Source: Leptospira ellinghausenii (GTDB taxonomy: Bacteria > Spirochaetota > Leptospiria > Leptospirales > Leptospiraceae). From it: a DNA stretch of 64,000 nucleotides. Both the position numbers and the translations under genes were made by a program. The DNA is taken from the NCBI RefSeq assembly GCF_003114815.1, contig NZ_BFAZ01000009.1:434001-498000 (forward strand), read 5' to 3'. The first letter of the stretch is position 1; each line of letters opens with the position of its first letter. Positions 43,439 through 53,131 of the stretch are shown one piece after another. Below the pieces are notes generated by a model. The model ran no database searches. It saw nothing but the letters and a program-made list of their open reading frames with translations, and was not told the origin of the DNA.

Positions 43439-46042
43439 TTAATACAATCCTTTCATTAAATCCTTATGATCCGAGGAAGTAGATTTATGATCTTCCATAC
43501 ACGGGCCTTCTGGTGGATAATCAGATAAATACAATTCCTGTGTACTCGGACAGGTAGGAGATGCTTGTTTTCCCGATAATGTACAAATTTTGTAAGGTTT
43601 TGCATACACTGGCAAACTAAATTGTGTTTTTGGTAAGATACTTTTTTTATCGATTGTGGCAAGAATCTCACCCCAAAGAGGAGCGGCCACTGCCCCACCA
43701 AGACCACTTGGACCCATTCCAAATTTTGGATTGTCATAACCAACCCAAACCGCAAGAGATAAATCTGGTCTTGCTCCTACAAACCATGCATCCTTATAAT
43801 CATTTGTGGTACCAGTTTTACCGATTAGATCTCCCGTATAACCACCGTTTCGTACGCCACTTGCCCTACCACTATCCCGTAATAATGAGATCATCACTTC
43901 AGCAGAATCAGGCCGAATTACTTGTCTCTCCTCAGGTAATTTTAATTTAAACTCATCACTTCCTCCTACTTCGTAAAGGACATTCCCTTTGGAATTTTTG
44001 ATCCTTTGGATTAAGTAAGGGCGTTTGATTGTGCCTTGGTTCACAAAACTTGTAAAAGCAGAAGCCATCTCTAATGGTGAAATCTCAAGTGTACCAAGAG
44101 CCAAAGAAAGATCACCGCGAAATCTATTTTTTTTCTCAGTTTCATTTGGAAAAAAGAATTTGGTAAAATACTTTTCTATCCCAGAACTACCGAGTCTTTC
44201 TGCAATCTGTACAGCTGCTGTATTTTTGGATTTAACAAGAGCTGTGCGAAGTGAAATTTCTCCATCAAAACTTCCCCCTAAATTTTCAGGAGCCCATTCT
44301 TTTCCACCACCCCCACGGTAATACAAGGGTGCATCTAAGATTCTCATGCCCGCATGAATAGACCCTGAATCAATTGCAGACGCATATAACACTGCTTTAA
44401 TGGAACTACCTGTTTGCCTACGCATTTGGGTAACTCGATTAAACTGGTTCGAAGAATTAAATTCATCTCCGCCATGTAAGAATAAAACCTGTCCAGTATT
44501 AGGTTGTATTCCGACAATTGCTGCTTGGATAACAGATTGGTCTTTATCCCCATCTAAATGATCAGGATTCCATACCAACTCATTCAATATTGATATCTCT
44601 TCCATCTTTTGGCGAAATGCAAGGTCCAGAGGTGATTCAGGTTTCAACCGTACTCGTCTTTTCTGAATTTTTCCAGAACGTTTGTTTTTGGATAAGTATT
44701 CCCTTACAATGGGACCAATCAATTCTTGTGCATTCCGATCGAGTGTTGTTTCTACAGTATATCCACCACTTTCATAAATATTTTTTTCACCTTCAAGAGA
44801 AGATAAAATAGCACGTACATGTTCAGTTACATAAGGAGCAATGTCATGACGAGAGCCAAAGACAGTTTCATTTGGAGACCTTGTGGATAAATTATGATAA
44901 AAACTAACAAACTTATCTCGGTCCAAATTGGGATAAATGCCACGATTCCTAAACATATTCAAAATGGCGCGAACACGCGTATAGGAATCTTCAGGATTTT
45001 TTAATGGTGAATACTTATTAGGTGCTGAAGGAAGAGAAGCAAGTAACACCATTTCCTCTTTCGATAATTCCATTGGATTTTTTTGGAAATAAAACTTAAT
45101 TCCTTCTCCAAATCCAAAGGCACCATGGCCTAAATAAACATGGTTCATATAGGTTTCGAGAATTTGTTCTTTTGTTAATACTGATTCTAAGGCAAACGCA
45201 AGTTGTGCTTCTCTCCACTTACGATTCAGACTTTTACGTCTGTCATCTAAAATGATCCTTGCCAACTGTTGGGTGATGGTAGATGCACCTTGTTTATAAC
45301 TTAGATTGATAATGTTTTTAAAAAAGGCTCGTAAGATGGCGGAATAATCAATCCCACCATGGAAAAAAAACTTTTGATCTTCTATATTCAATAATATAGA
45401 AATCATATCTTCTGGATAATCTTGTAAACTTAGAGTAGAAGTACGTTTTTGGAAAATTTCACTTACAACTTGTCCATTTCGATCCAAGATTTTTGTTGGA
45501 ATATTTTTTGACAAAGTTTCCAAATACATGGGAACTTCTTTTTTTGTCGCAAGTACACCTGCCACAAAATAAGAAAAACTAACAATGAATAAAAATAGAA
45601 GGATCGATGTGACAGTAAAGGCGACACGTAAATAAGAAAACGAAGACGGATTATTTCGAGTGTTATTGTTTCTTCGAGAGAAACGTAAGGGATTGGTATT
45701 AAATTTTACATTTTCTTTTTTTGGTTCTTTTTCCCAAACCACTCTCTTTTCAAAAAAAGGTTTTGGTTTTCCACTCGAAGTTTTTGAGGGAGAAGAGTCT
45801 TTAATTGAATCTGTGATACTGGGAACTGGAATTTTAAAACTTTGGTAAGATTGTTTCAGATCTTCTTTTGGACTGGGAAGGATTTGAACAATTTCAAATC
45901 GATAATCGACAAAATTTAATACAACTTTTTCTGCACAATGAGCGCACGTTAGTTGAAACTTTCCTTCTTTTGGAATGGGTTCCGGCAAACGAGATGCTTT
46001 TTGGCAATGAGGACAAAGGTATTTGGGAGAAAGTGCCGACAT
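43439..46042 (-). CDS. Bifunctional penicillin-binding protein (class A) with N-terminal zinc ribbon
   Basis: An 867-residue peptidoglycan synthase. The glycosyltransferase domain has NIEDQKFFFHGGIDYSAILRA and QGASTITQQLAR. The transpeptidase domain has TGSSIKAVLYAS (SxxK), SKNTAA (SxN) and GKTGTTNDYKDAWF (KTG). Before the transmembrane helix (near residue 140-165) lies a cytoplasmic segment with CPHC-x27-CAHC, a zinc-ribbon-like module of the kind usually found in small regulators, not in PBP1A. A basic, low-complexity stretch separates ribbon and helix. It heads the three-gene reverse operon. Confidence 0.93.
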   Translation of the reverse strand: MSALSPKYLCPHCQKASRLPEPIPKEGKFQLTCAHCAEKVVLNFVDYRFEIVQILPSPKEDLKQSYQSFKIPVPSITDSIKDSSPSKTSSGKPKPFFEKRVVWEKEPKKENVKFNTNPLRFSRRNNNTRNNPSSFSYLRVAFTVTSILLFLFIVSFSYFVAGVLATKKEVPMYLETLSKNIPTKILDRNGQVVSEIFQKRTSTLSLQDYPEDMISILLNIEDQKFFFHGGIDYSAILRAFFKNIINLSYKQGASTITQQLARIILDDRRKSLNRKWREAQLAFALESVLTKEQILETYMNHVYLGHGAFGFGEGIKFYFQKNPMELSKEEMVLLASLPSAPNKYSPLKNPEDSYTRVRAILNMFRNRGIYPNLDRDKFVSFYHNLSTRSPNETVFGSRHDIAPYVTEHVRAILSSLEGEKNIYESGGYTVETTLDRNAQELIGPIVREYLSKNKRSGKIQKRRVRLKPESPLDLAFRQKMEEISILNELVWNPDHLDGDKDQSVIQAAIVGIQPNTGQVLFLHGGDEFNSSNQFNRVTQMRRQTGSSIKAVLYASAIDSGSIHAGMRILDAPLYYRGGGGKEWAPENLGGSFDGEISLRTALVKSKNTAAVQIAERLGSSGIEKYFTKFFFPNETEKKNRFRGDLSLALGTLEISPLEMASAFTSFVNQGTIKRPYLIQRIKNSKGNVLYEVGGSDEFKLKLPEERQVIRPDSAEVMISLLRDSGRASGVRNGGYTGDLIGKTGTTNDYKDAWFVGARPDLSLAVWVGYDNPKFGMGPSGLGGAVAAPLWGEILATIDKKSILPKTQFSLPVYAKPYKICTLSGKQASPTCPSTQELYLSDYPPEGPCMEDHKSTSSDHKDLMKGLY

Positions 46043-46057
46043 AGGTTCTCCCTATTC

Positions 46058-46933
46058 TTATCGGTCGTTTGTTAAAATTACAAAATCAGCGATTTTCACA
46101 AAATCTGATTCCTCTTCCCTCCCCTTGGGAAACCCGGATAAAACCATTACAGAATAACCCATTTCTCGTAACCTAGACACTACTCCGCCATTTCGATCGG
46201 AATGAAAACGTCCGTTCAAATGGACCACTTTTTTACCAGATTTATGGATTTCGGCGGAAATGGCCTCCGCCATACCTTGGTCCCAGGTAGCTTGGCCAAG
46301 AATCATATATTGGAGATTGGTTTTATGTTGGTTTGAATGTTCGACCCCACCAAAAAGATCAGTTAACCTTTGTTTGTATTCTTTGGTGAGATATTTTTCT
46401 AAGGTGTAGGCTTGTGGCAAAAAGGTTAATGCAGTAGATGAAAAATCTCGATATGCCAGAAGTCCTTTTTTGGAAATCAAATTTACATACCTACGTGGGG
46501 GATTTGCAGCGATCACTTTACATTGGTATTCCTTTGTTAGATTGACAAGAGGCAAATAATCCGTTTTGAAATTTTTCCAATGTACGATGGATGTTAAAAA
46601 TTGAGACTCCGAGATGGTTCCGTTGAGGTATTCATCCACAATGAATTGTTGGTCTTTTTCCAACATTTCTAGTGATAAACTTACCACATTTGTTGCATAT
46701 AGTGTACGTAAGAACCCTTCGTAAAACCGATGTAATTCGTGATTATCATGTTCTTCACCAAGTACGATTACATCATATTGTTTTGTTTCCTTGATGATGT
46801 CATCCATGGAAACTGTTTCAGAAGTTTTGGTTCGTATGATGTTTAGGTTGTTAGGAATGGTTTGCCCAAACAACCCAAACACAAAAAACGAATATAAAAA
46901 GAAAGAGAATGTTTTCTTATAAAATACTTTCAA
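46058..46933 (-). CDS. ChaN-like heme-binding protein
   Basis: A 291-residue exported protein of the ChaN family (PF04187). VIVLGEEHDNHELHRFYEGFL is the family motif, and SLEMLEKDQQFIVDEYLNG with HLNGRFHSDRNGGV near the C-terminus are further landmarks; members bind heme or act as esterase-like proteins. The N-terminal signal (FFLYSFFVFGLFGQT) has no cysteine, so it is not a lipoprotein. It starts with TTG, overlapping the glutathione peroxidase gene by 17 nt, so the two are co-expressed. Confidence 0.82.
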   Translation of the reverse strand: MKVFYKKTFSFFLYSFFVFGLFGQTIPNNLNIIRTKTSETVSMDDIIKETKQYDVIVLGEEHDNHELHRFYEGFLRTLYATNVVSLSLEMLEKDQQFIVDEYLNGTISESQFLTSIVHWKNFKTDYLPLVNLTKEYQCKVIAANPPRRYVNLISKKGLLAYRDFSSTALTFLPQAYTLEKYLTKEYKQRLTDLFGGVEHSNQHKTNLQYMILGQATWDQGMAEAISAEIHKSGKKVVHLNGRFHSDRNGGVVSRLREMGYSVMVLSGFPKGREEESDFVKIADFVILTNDR

Positions 46934-47459
46934 TGGCTGCTTTCAGTTCGACACTTTCAGGTTTTGTGGAAGATGGAAATCGATTCACAACGTTTCCATT
47001 TTTATCGATGAGAAACTTTTCGAAGTTCCATTTTACATCACCTTTTTCTTTTGCATTCTCAGTTAAAAATTGGTACACTGGATCTTTGTCATTTCCCAGA
47101 ACTTTTGTTTTTTTCATCAGATCAAAACTCACCCCAAAGTTAAGCTTACAAAATTCTGCAATTTGAGCTTCCGTTCCAGGTTCTTGTCCGCCGAAGTCAT
47201 TAGAAGGAAAACCAATCACTTTTAAACCTTTATCTTTGTATGCGAGATGGAGTTTTTCCAATCCTTCATATTGCGGCGTATAACCACATTTAGATGCTAC
47301 ATTGACAACAAGAACGGGATGGCCCTTATAATCACCTAGAGAAATTTCCTTTCCTTGGATGGTTACAGATTTTAAATTATGAAATGACATTTTTTTTCCT
47401 CCAGCATACAGATTCAATCCAACAAATAGAAAAATAGCAAACAAAACTTTTCTTTGCAT
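46917..47459 (-). CDS. Glutathione peroxidase-like thiol peroxidase, exported
   Basis: A 180-residue GPx-fold peroxidase. VNVASKCGYTPQYEGLE contains the peroxidatic cysteine in place of selenocysteine; FPSNDFGGQEPG and KWNFEKFLIDKNG carry the Gln and Trp of the catalytic tetrad. The N-terminal signal (VLFAIFLFVGLNLYAGG) puts it in the periplasm, unlike most cytoplasmic members. The ATG at 47459 follows a strong ribosome site (GAAGGAGGGGG). It reduces peroxides, probably with thioredoxin-type partners. It is divergent from the next gene, 27 nt away. Confidence 0.9.
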   Translation of the reverse strand: MQRKVLFAIFLFVGLNLYAGGKKMSFHNLKSVTIQGKEISLGDYKGHPVLVVNVASKCGYTPQYEGLEKLHLAYKDKGLKVIGFPSNDFGGQEPGTEAQIAEFCKLNFGVSFDLMKKTKVLGNDKDPVYQFLTENAKEKGDVKWNFEKFLIDKNGNVVNRFPSSTKPESVELKAAIESIL

Positions 47460-47486
47460 TAGGACCCCCTCCTTCAATTTTAGACT

Positions 47487-48353
47487 ATGCCATCATTGTT
47501 TTTTGCAGTTCTTTCCGAAGCAAAACCTTGGATCCAAAAAACAAATGCAAAACCGGTCCACCACTCTGGTAAATTTCGAATCTACAAAAAAGATTCAATG
47601 TACATCATCATTTCAGGCATTGGAAAAATTGCAATGGCACTTGCTGTTTCCGAGTTTGCACACCTTTTGCCGAAAGAAGAAAGAGATGAAATGAAAGTTT
47701 GGAATTTAGGAATTGTAGGTTCCAATCAACCAAATTGGAAGGTAGGTGACTTCTTTTGGATTCATAAAATCACTGACTTTGTCACTGGGAAGGACTATTA
47801 TCCAGAAAGGATGACTTCATCTGTATTTCCAATGGAAACAAACCTCACGACATTTGATCGTCCTGTTTCCAAAACCAAAACAGAGAACCAGTTCCAAGTC
47901 TTCAATGAAACGGATTTACAATCGGTATCACTTGTTGATATGGAAGGATCTGGATTTTTTGAAGCGGCATCCCTTTATTTTCCTTTGGAAAATATATCGA
48001 TTGGGAAAGTCATCTCTGATCATTTAGAAGGGAATTTTTGCAAACCAGAAACTGTGGAATCCATAGTAACAAATGTGATGGAACCATTATTCTTTGAATG
48101 GACTACCCCTCTTCCTTGGGTGACTGAAGATCCATTTGAAACAAAAATTTGGCCAGACATTTGGAAAGAAGTGAAAGAACTACGCCTAACGGAAACTATG
48201 AAACATGATCTTAAAAAATCATTACGATTTTATTTTTTGCGTTATCCAAATACAAAGATACCCATGCCCAACTTAGAACTTGTTCCAAAAATCAAATCGA
48301 AATCGGAAGTGAAAACATTTGTGGAGGAATGGAAAAAACAACTCCATGTTTAA
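47487..48353 (+). CDS. Nucleoside phosphorylase/nucleosidase-like protein
   Basis: A 288-residue protein of the PNP/MTAN fold by its pattern: LFFAVLSEAKPWI at the N-terminus, IIISGIGKIAMALAVSEFA, and LVDMEGSGFFEAA, the ribose-binding segment. It would cleave a nucleoside or related compound. The C-terminal 80 residues are outside the classic fold. Its 3' end overlaps the radical-SAM gene, and the two form a pair. The DMEG segment is the strongest evidence; the rest is typical only in outline. Confidence 0.75.
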   Translation: MPSLFFAVLSEAKPWIQKTNAKPVHHSGKFRIYKKDSMYIIISGIGKIAMALAVSEFAHLLPKEERDEMKVWNLGIVGSNQPNWKVGDFFWIHKITDFVTGKDYYPERMTSSVFPMETNLTTFDRPVSKTKTENQFQVFNETDLQSVSLVDMEGSGFFEAASLYFPLENISIGKVISDHLEGNFCKPETVESIVTNVMEPLFFEWTTPLPWVTEDPFETKIWPDIWKEVKELRLTETMKHDLKKSLRFYFLRYPNTKIPMPNLELVPKIKSKSEVKTFVEEWKKQLHV

Positions 48354-49344
48354 ATCATTTTCACATATTTATATTGAAGAAGCAGTTGCTGATCACTTTC
48401 GGACCAAGGAAATCCTATCCAAATTTCCAAATGCGATCAAAATTCCCATTCGTCATTACAAAGACAGTTTTAATCGTAATTCCCAAAACTTTCGAATCCA
48501 AAAACAATCTCCGAAATTGGTGTTAGCCGAAAAAAAAGAACATTTTTTATACCCAGGAAGTGACTTTTCACCTAATTTTTCCCACAAACATTTTTATTAC
48601 AATACGTTAGCACTCAATTGTATTTACGATTGTGAGTATTGTTACTTGCAAGGGATGTTTCCTTCCGCAAATCTTGTGTTATTTGTAAATTGGGAAGATT
48701 TTTTTACGGAAACAAAAAAGTTCTTAGAAAACAATGGATCTTTATATTTGGCACTTTCGTATGACACAGATTTGTTGGCATTGGAATCGTTTTTCCCTGC
48801 GACAAAAAATTGGATCCAATTTGCTTCAACGGAACCAAATTTAACCCTGGAAATCCGAACAAAATCTACCAATTTCCAATCCATTGCCCATCTAACACCA
48901 AACCCGAATATCATCCTTGCTTGGACAATCAGCCCACAAATTGTCATTGATACGATTGAACATGGAACTCCCTCTTTACAAGCTAGGATCAAAACGATGC
49001 AAAAAACAATCGAGGTCGGATGGAAAGTAAGAGTTTGTATTGATCCTGTCCTTAGAATTCCAGATTGGAAATTCCATTACCAATCGTTAGCCGAAACATT
49101 AGGGAAAGAACTAAACCCAAACGGAATCACGGAACTCAGTGTAGGAGGGTTTCGAATGAATCTCGATTTTTTAAAACAGATCACTGACAAACGAAAGGAC
49201 TCTTCCATTTTATTTCATCCTTTTGAAAAAAAAGACAAAATTGTTTCGTATTCAAAAGAAGAAACAGAAGAGATCTTACATGCAATAGTCCCTTCATTAG
49301 AGAAACATTTTGATCCTTCCCAAATAAATCTGAGTTATCCTTAA
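48346..49344 (+). CDS. Spore photoproduct lyase-like radical SAM protein
   Basis: A 332-residue radical SAM protein. ALNCIYDCEYCYLQGMF carries the C-x3-C-x2-C cluster motif followed by YLQ, the wording of the spore-photoproduct-lyase family. The region where B. subtilis SplB has its H-donor cysteine (Cys141, in a S-C-T-S-D context) reads LALSYDTD here, without a cysteine. Leptospira does not sporulate, so repair of spore photoproduct itself is unlikely and another substrate should be considered. ATG at 48346 is within the end of the nucleosidase-like gene; its ribosome site (GGAGG) is 18 nt away. Confidence 0.82.
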   Translation: MFKSFSHIYIEEAVADHFRTKEILSKFPNAIKIPIRHYKDSFNRNSQNFRIQKQSPKLVLAEKKEHFLYPGSDFSPNFSHKHFYYNTLALNCIYDCEYCYLQGMFPSANLVLFVNWEDFFTETKKFLENNGSLYLALSYDTDLLALESFFPATKNWIQFASTEPNLTLEIRTKSTNFQSIAHLTPNPNIILAWTISPQIVIDTIEHGTPSLQARIKTMQKTIEVGWKVRVCIDPVLRIPDWKFHYQSLAETLGKELNPNGITELSVGGFRMNLDFLKQITDKRKDSSILFHPFEKKDKIVSYSKEETEEILHAIVPSLEKHFDPSQINLSYP

Positions 49345-49393
49345 ATTTTTCCTTTCCATTTCCTTTCCTTCTCATAGGCTTTGTAGCCTAACT

Positions 49394-52300
49394 ATGAAGA
49401 AAACGTATCATTTGGTTGTATCATTCTGCCTTCTCTTCTCCATTTTTTCCTGCGGAGAAGTCAATCGGAACAAGCCAATTGCTGAAAAAGGTAAAATCGA
49501 CTTGTCTTCATGGGATTTCCTCCGTGATGGAAACATCAACTTGGATGGTGAATGGGAATTTTATTGGAAAGAAACATTAAGTGGCATTCAAATTGAAAAA
49601 GAGCTAGGAAAAGAACCTAAGTTCATCTACCAAGTAGTTCCATCGAATTGGAAAGGTGTGGATTGGTTTGGTGAAACACTTGGTGGTTATGGATATGCGA
49701 CATATAAACTAAAGGTAATTTTTCCTGAAAACACACCAACTTTAGCCTTTCACAATTTGGATTTATCATCTGCGTACCGAATGTACATCAATGGGAAATT
49801 GGTTGTGGAACAAGGTAGTTTTGGAATCAATCCAAATTATTTTGAACCTTCCTACAAATCCATCTTAGTGGATCTCGAACCCGTTTCTGGCGAAACCGAA
49901 ATTGTATATGAAATATCCAATTTCCATTATTCGAAAGGCGGATTTTGGGAAAGTATGGAAATAGGCGAAAGACGTAAGTTATACGACAAGGTAAATCGTA
50001 GTTACCAAATCACTTCCTTCTTAGCAGGAAGTATTTTTCTCTGGGCATTGTATCACCTTGGTTTGTTTCTCATGCGAAGGCAAGACAAAGCAAGTTTGTT
50101 CATCGCACTATTTAGTTTACTCATTGTTATGCGCCTTCTCACGATTGGTGAGAGGAATATTTTGGACATCATTCCATCGCTTCCGATGTCTGCCCTCATT
50201 CGATTGGAATTTGCAACGATTTATATATCAACCATTGTTTTTGCTTATTTTTATCGATTGGTTTTCCCTAAAACTGTGGGGCAAAGGACAATGTATGTTC
50301 TTTATACCCTCATCACACCTTTTTTGGTTTCTTTGTTTTTACCTGTCTCTGTTTTTACTTCACAAATACATTATTTTCAAATTTTCCTCATTCTCGTTTG
50401 TGTTCGTATCACCATTGCCATAATCATGGCCTATCGTTCCGATACAGTCGGAGCAGGTTTATCTCTCATCGGTTTTAGTTTTGTTTTTGGCACCGTCGTA
50501 CACGACATTTTATACCAAAACAATATCATCAATACAATGAATATCACTCCTTTTGGATTTTTAGGTTTTATTTTGTTCCAAGGATATATTTTGTCTTATG
50601 GATTCACAAGAGCCTATTTATCGATCGAAAAATTAAAAGAAAGTTTAGAAATTTCAAACAAAGAACTCAATATCTTAAAAGATGGACTGGAAGATATCGT
50701 TGTTGAGAGGACAAAAGAATTAGAAGTTTCAAAAGCTAATATTGAAAGACTCAATGAATTTGCAAAAACACTCAACACATCTCTTGAGTTAGATAGTATC
50801 CTTAACAAAGCTTTCGAATATTTAAAGGAAGAGGTATTCTGTGATTCGATGATACTATTACTTGTCGATTCAGAGAATGGCAAACTCCAATACCACAAAG
50901 CGTTAGTTTCCTCCACATCCGAATTACAACTTGAATCTAAATTTCGAGGTGTCAGTTTCCCATTAGATCCAAGCGCTGGTTTGTTTTACCATGTTTACAA
51001 ACGAAATCGACCTTTTCGATTTGCAAAAGTATGGGAATCACGTTTAAATGAATCCAATCAAAAATTCATCCAATTGATTGGGAAAAATCCAGGAATGATC
51101 ATTCCTTTGAGTTCACAAGGAAAAGTCATCGCCATGTTGGCTATTTTCAGCGAAAAAAAAGGATCTAGTTTTTCAAAAGCACAATTACAATTAGTAGAGA
51201 ATACTGCTGAAAACATTGCAACTGCCGTAACAAATTCCATTCTTGTGGAAGAAATGAACCGAGAGAAGTTCATTGCAGATAACGCTCGTTTGCAAATGGA
51301 AGATGCCAAAAACGAAGTTGTCAAACTCAATGAATTTACTAAAAAAATAAACTCTGAATCTAGTTTGTCTCAAATCATAGATGAGATGTTTGACTACATA
51401 CTAAAGAGTTTTGAAATTGAAGCTACACTCATACAATTAATTGATCCCAAAAAAAAGGAATTGTATACTTACAAAACTACAATTCCTACATATGCAACAG
51501 AAGAACAGTTACATTTCGCAAAATCCTTTCGAGTTCCATTAAATGAAAGAGGAGGGATCATTTATAAAACGTATTTGCGTAAAAAAACATTATTTGTTCC
51601 TAAACCTCCCCAATCATACGAATCTGAGTTAGACGAACAAATTTTTTCTAAGTTAAGTTTAACTTCATTTATTGCGGTCCCACTGGTTGTACAAAACGAA
51701 GTGATAGGGATTGCCTATTTTACTTCCTACCAAAAACCAATGGAAGTTACTCGCGAAGTGCTCAGACGTATTTCTGGTTTTTGTGACCAAATCGCGGGTG
51801 CAATTCAAAATTCATTATTACTCCAATTAACGGAAGATGAACGAAAAAAATCGGAAAGAGCAAAAGCAGAAATTCAAAAAATGAATGAGTTTGCAAAAAC
51901 GATAAACTCTCAAAACAACTTAGAAAATATTCTTGCTGAAATTTTTGGCTTCATTCGTAAAAACTATAAAATTGAAAACTGTGTATTGTATTTTCTCGAC
52001 AAAGAATTCAATGAGTTTCGTTATTTAAATCATTCCGGCTTTGATTTGTTAAATGATGAAAATGTGAATTTTTTTAAAACCCTAAGATTTCCTCTCAAAG
52101 AAGAAAGTGGATTTGTTTATAAATGTTACTTACGAAAAAGACATTTTTACATGAAACATGTTCCAAAATCAATGCCTTATCAAATTGACAAACAAATTAC
52201 TGAAAAATCAGGTATGAAAGGTTTTTTAATTTCTCCATTAGTGAATAATGATGAAGTTGTGGCAATGGCTATGTATGGTATCAATGATGAAACCATACAT

Positions 52301-53131
52301 TTTACCAGTGAAGAAGTTGATTCCATCGTGGGTGTTTCGGAACACATTGCTAGTGCCATCAACAATCACTTTTTACTTAAAAAAATTGAAGAAGAAAAAC
52401 AAAGATCCGATTCACTTTTACTCAACATCCTCCCTAAAAATGTAGCAGAAGAACTGCAAAAGAAAGGAAGAGTGAATCCTGTTGAATTTGAAAATGTAAC
52501 TTTACTCATGACAAGTTTTCCTGGTTTCTCTCAAATTACAGGACTACTCACTCCAGAAGAATTGATTGAAGGACTTGATTTATATTTCTCTCGTTTTGAT
52601 GAGATTATCAAAACAAAGGGAATGGAAAAATTAAGAATGACTGGTGATATGTATTTAGCTGCTGGAGGTTTACCAGTTGGCAACTTTACTCATGCAGTTG
52701 ATGCTTGCCTCGCTGCCCTACAAATTAAAAACGAAGTGATTCGTATGATGGAAGATTTTAAAGACATTCCATTCAAACCAAATGGCATCACCATTGCAAT
52801 TCACTCAGGACCTGTTGTTGCGGGAGTGATTGGAAAATCAAAATTCAATTATGATGTTTGGGGAAAAACGGTCACACAAACACAAGCCATCAGACGTGGT
52901 GGAGTTGGTGTTTCGATTAACATTTCGCAAGAAACAATGGACAAAGTGAAACGATTATTCCATATCGACAACCAAAGAATGATCAATACTTACGAAGGAG
53001 AACAATTCCCTATTTACGAATTGTTAGCATTAAAATCGGATTTAGCAGACGATTCTGGAATCCTCCCAAATGATAAATTTGAAAGACTATATACCCAACA
53101 AAAACGGGGAGCAAAAATCCTAATCAAATGA
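49394..53131 (+). CDS. 7TMR-DISM receptor with GAF domains and degenerate class III cyclase domain
   Basis: A 1245-residue protein: lipobox-like signal (FSIFSCGEV), extracytoplasmic DISM-like jelly-roll (~30-200), seven helices (~205-405), a coiled coil, three GAF domains (~470-620, ~650-800, ~840-990) and a C-terminal cyclase fold (~1020-1210). In the cyclase the first metal Asp is Ser (LLMTSFPGF), the second is kept (TGDMYLAAGG), and the D...N...R of the substrate site is replaced (VWGKTVTQTQAI). It therefore looks like a pseudo-cyclase. The stop overlaps the next cyclase gene by ATGA. A hairpin (TAGGCT-TTGT-AGCCTA) lies just before its start codon. Confidence 0.88.
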   Translation: MKKTYHLVVSFCLLFSIFSCGEVNRNKPIAEKGKIDLSSWDFLRDGNINLDGEWEFYWKETLSGIQIEKELGKEPKFIYQVVPSNWKGVDWFGETLGGYGYATYKLKVIFPENTPTLAFHNLDLSSAYRMYINGKLVVEQGSFGINPNYFEPSYKSILVDLEPVSGETEIVYEISNFHYSKGGFWESMEIGERRKLYDKVNRSYQITSFLAGSIFLWALYHLGLFLMRRQDKASLFIALFSLLIVMRLLTIGERNILDIIPSLPMSALIRLEFATIYISTIVFAYFYRLVFPKTVGQRTMYVLYTLITPFLVSLFLPVSVFTSQIHYFQIFLILVCVRITIAIIMAYRSDTVGAGLSLIGFSFVFGTVVHDILYQNNIINTMNITPFGFLGFILFQGYILSYGFTRAYLSIEKLKESLEISNKELNILKDGLEDIVVERTKELEVSKANIERLNEFAKTLNTSLELDSILNKAFEYLKEEVFCDSMILLLVDSENGKLQYHKALVSSTSELQLESKFRGVSFPLDPSAGLFYHVYKRNRPFRFAKVWESRLNESNQKFIQLIGKNPGMIIPLSSQGKVIAMLAIFSEKKGSSFSKAQLQLVENTAENIATAVTNSILVEEMNREKFIADNARLQMEDAKNEVVKLNEFTKKINSESSLSQIIDEMFDYILKSFEIEATLIQLIDPKKKELYTYKTTIPTYATEEQLHFAKSFRVPLNERGGIIYKTYLRKKTLFVPKPPQSYESELDEQIFSKLSLTSFIAVPLVVQNEVIGIAYFTSYQKPMEVTREVLRRISGFCDQIAGAIQNSLLLQLTEDERKKSERAKAEIQKMNEFAKTINSQNNLENILAEIFGFIRKNYKIENCVLYFLDKEFNEFRYLNHSGFDLLNDENVNFFKTLRFPLKEESGFVYKCYLRKRHFYMKHVPKSMPYQIDKQITEKSGMKGFLISPLVNNDEVVAMAMYGINDETIHFTSEEVDSIVGVSEHIASAINNHFLLKKIEEEKQRSDSLLLNILPKNVAEELQKKGRVNPVEFENVTLLMTSFPGFSQITGLLTPEELIEGLDLYFSRFDEIIKTKGMEKLRMTGDMYLAAGGLPVGNFTHAVDACLAALQIKNEVIRMMEDFKDIPFKPNGITIAIHSGPVVAGVIGKSKFNYDVWGKTVTQTQAIRRGGVGVSINISQETMDKVKRLFHIDNQRMINTYEGEQFPIYELLALKSDLADDSGILPNDKFERLYTQQKRGAKILIK

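Noticed and set aside
49375..49390. A 6-bp hairpin just before the start of the 7TMR pseudo-cyclase gene as a regulator.
   Set aside because: It is short with a plausible chance origin; no ribosome site is evidently hidden, so it was only mentioned in the gene entry.
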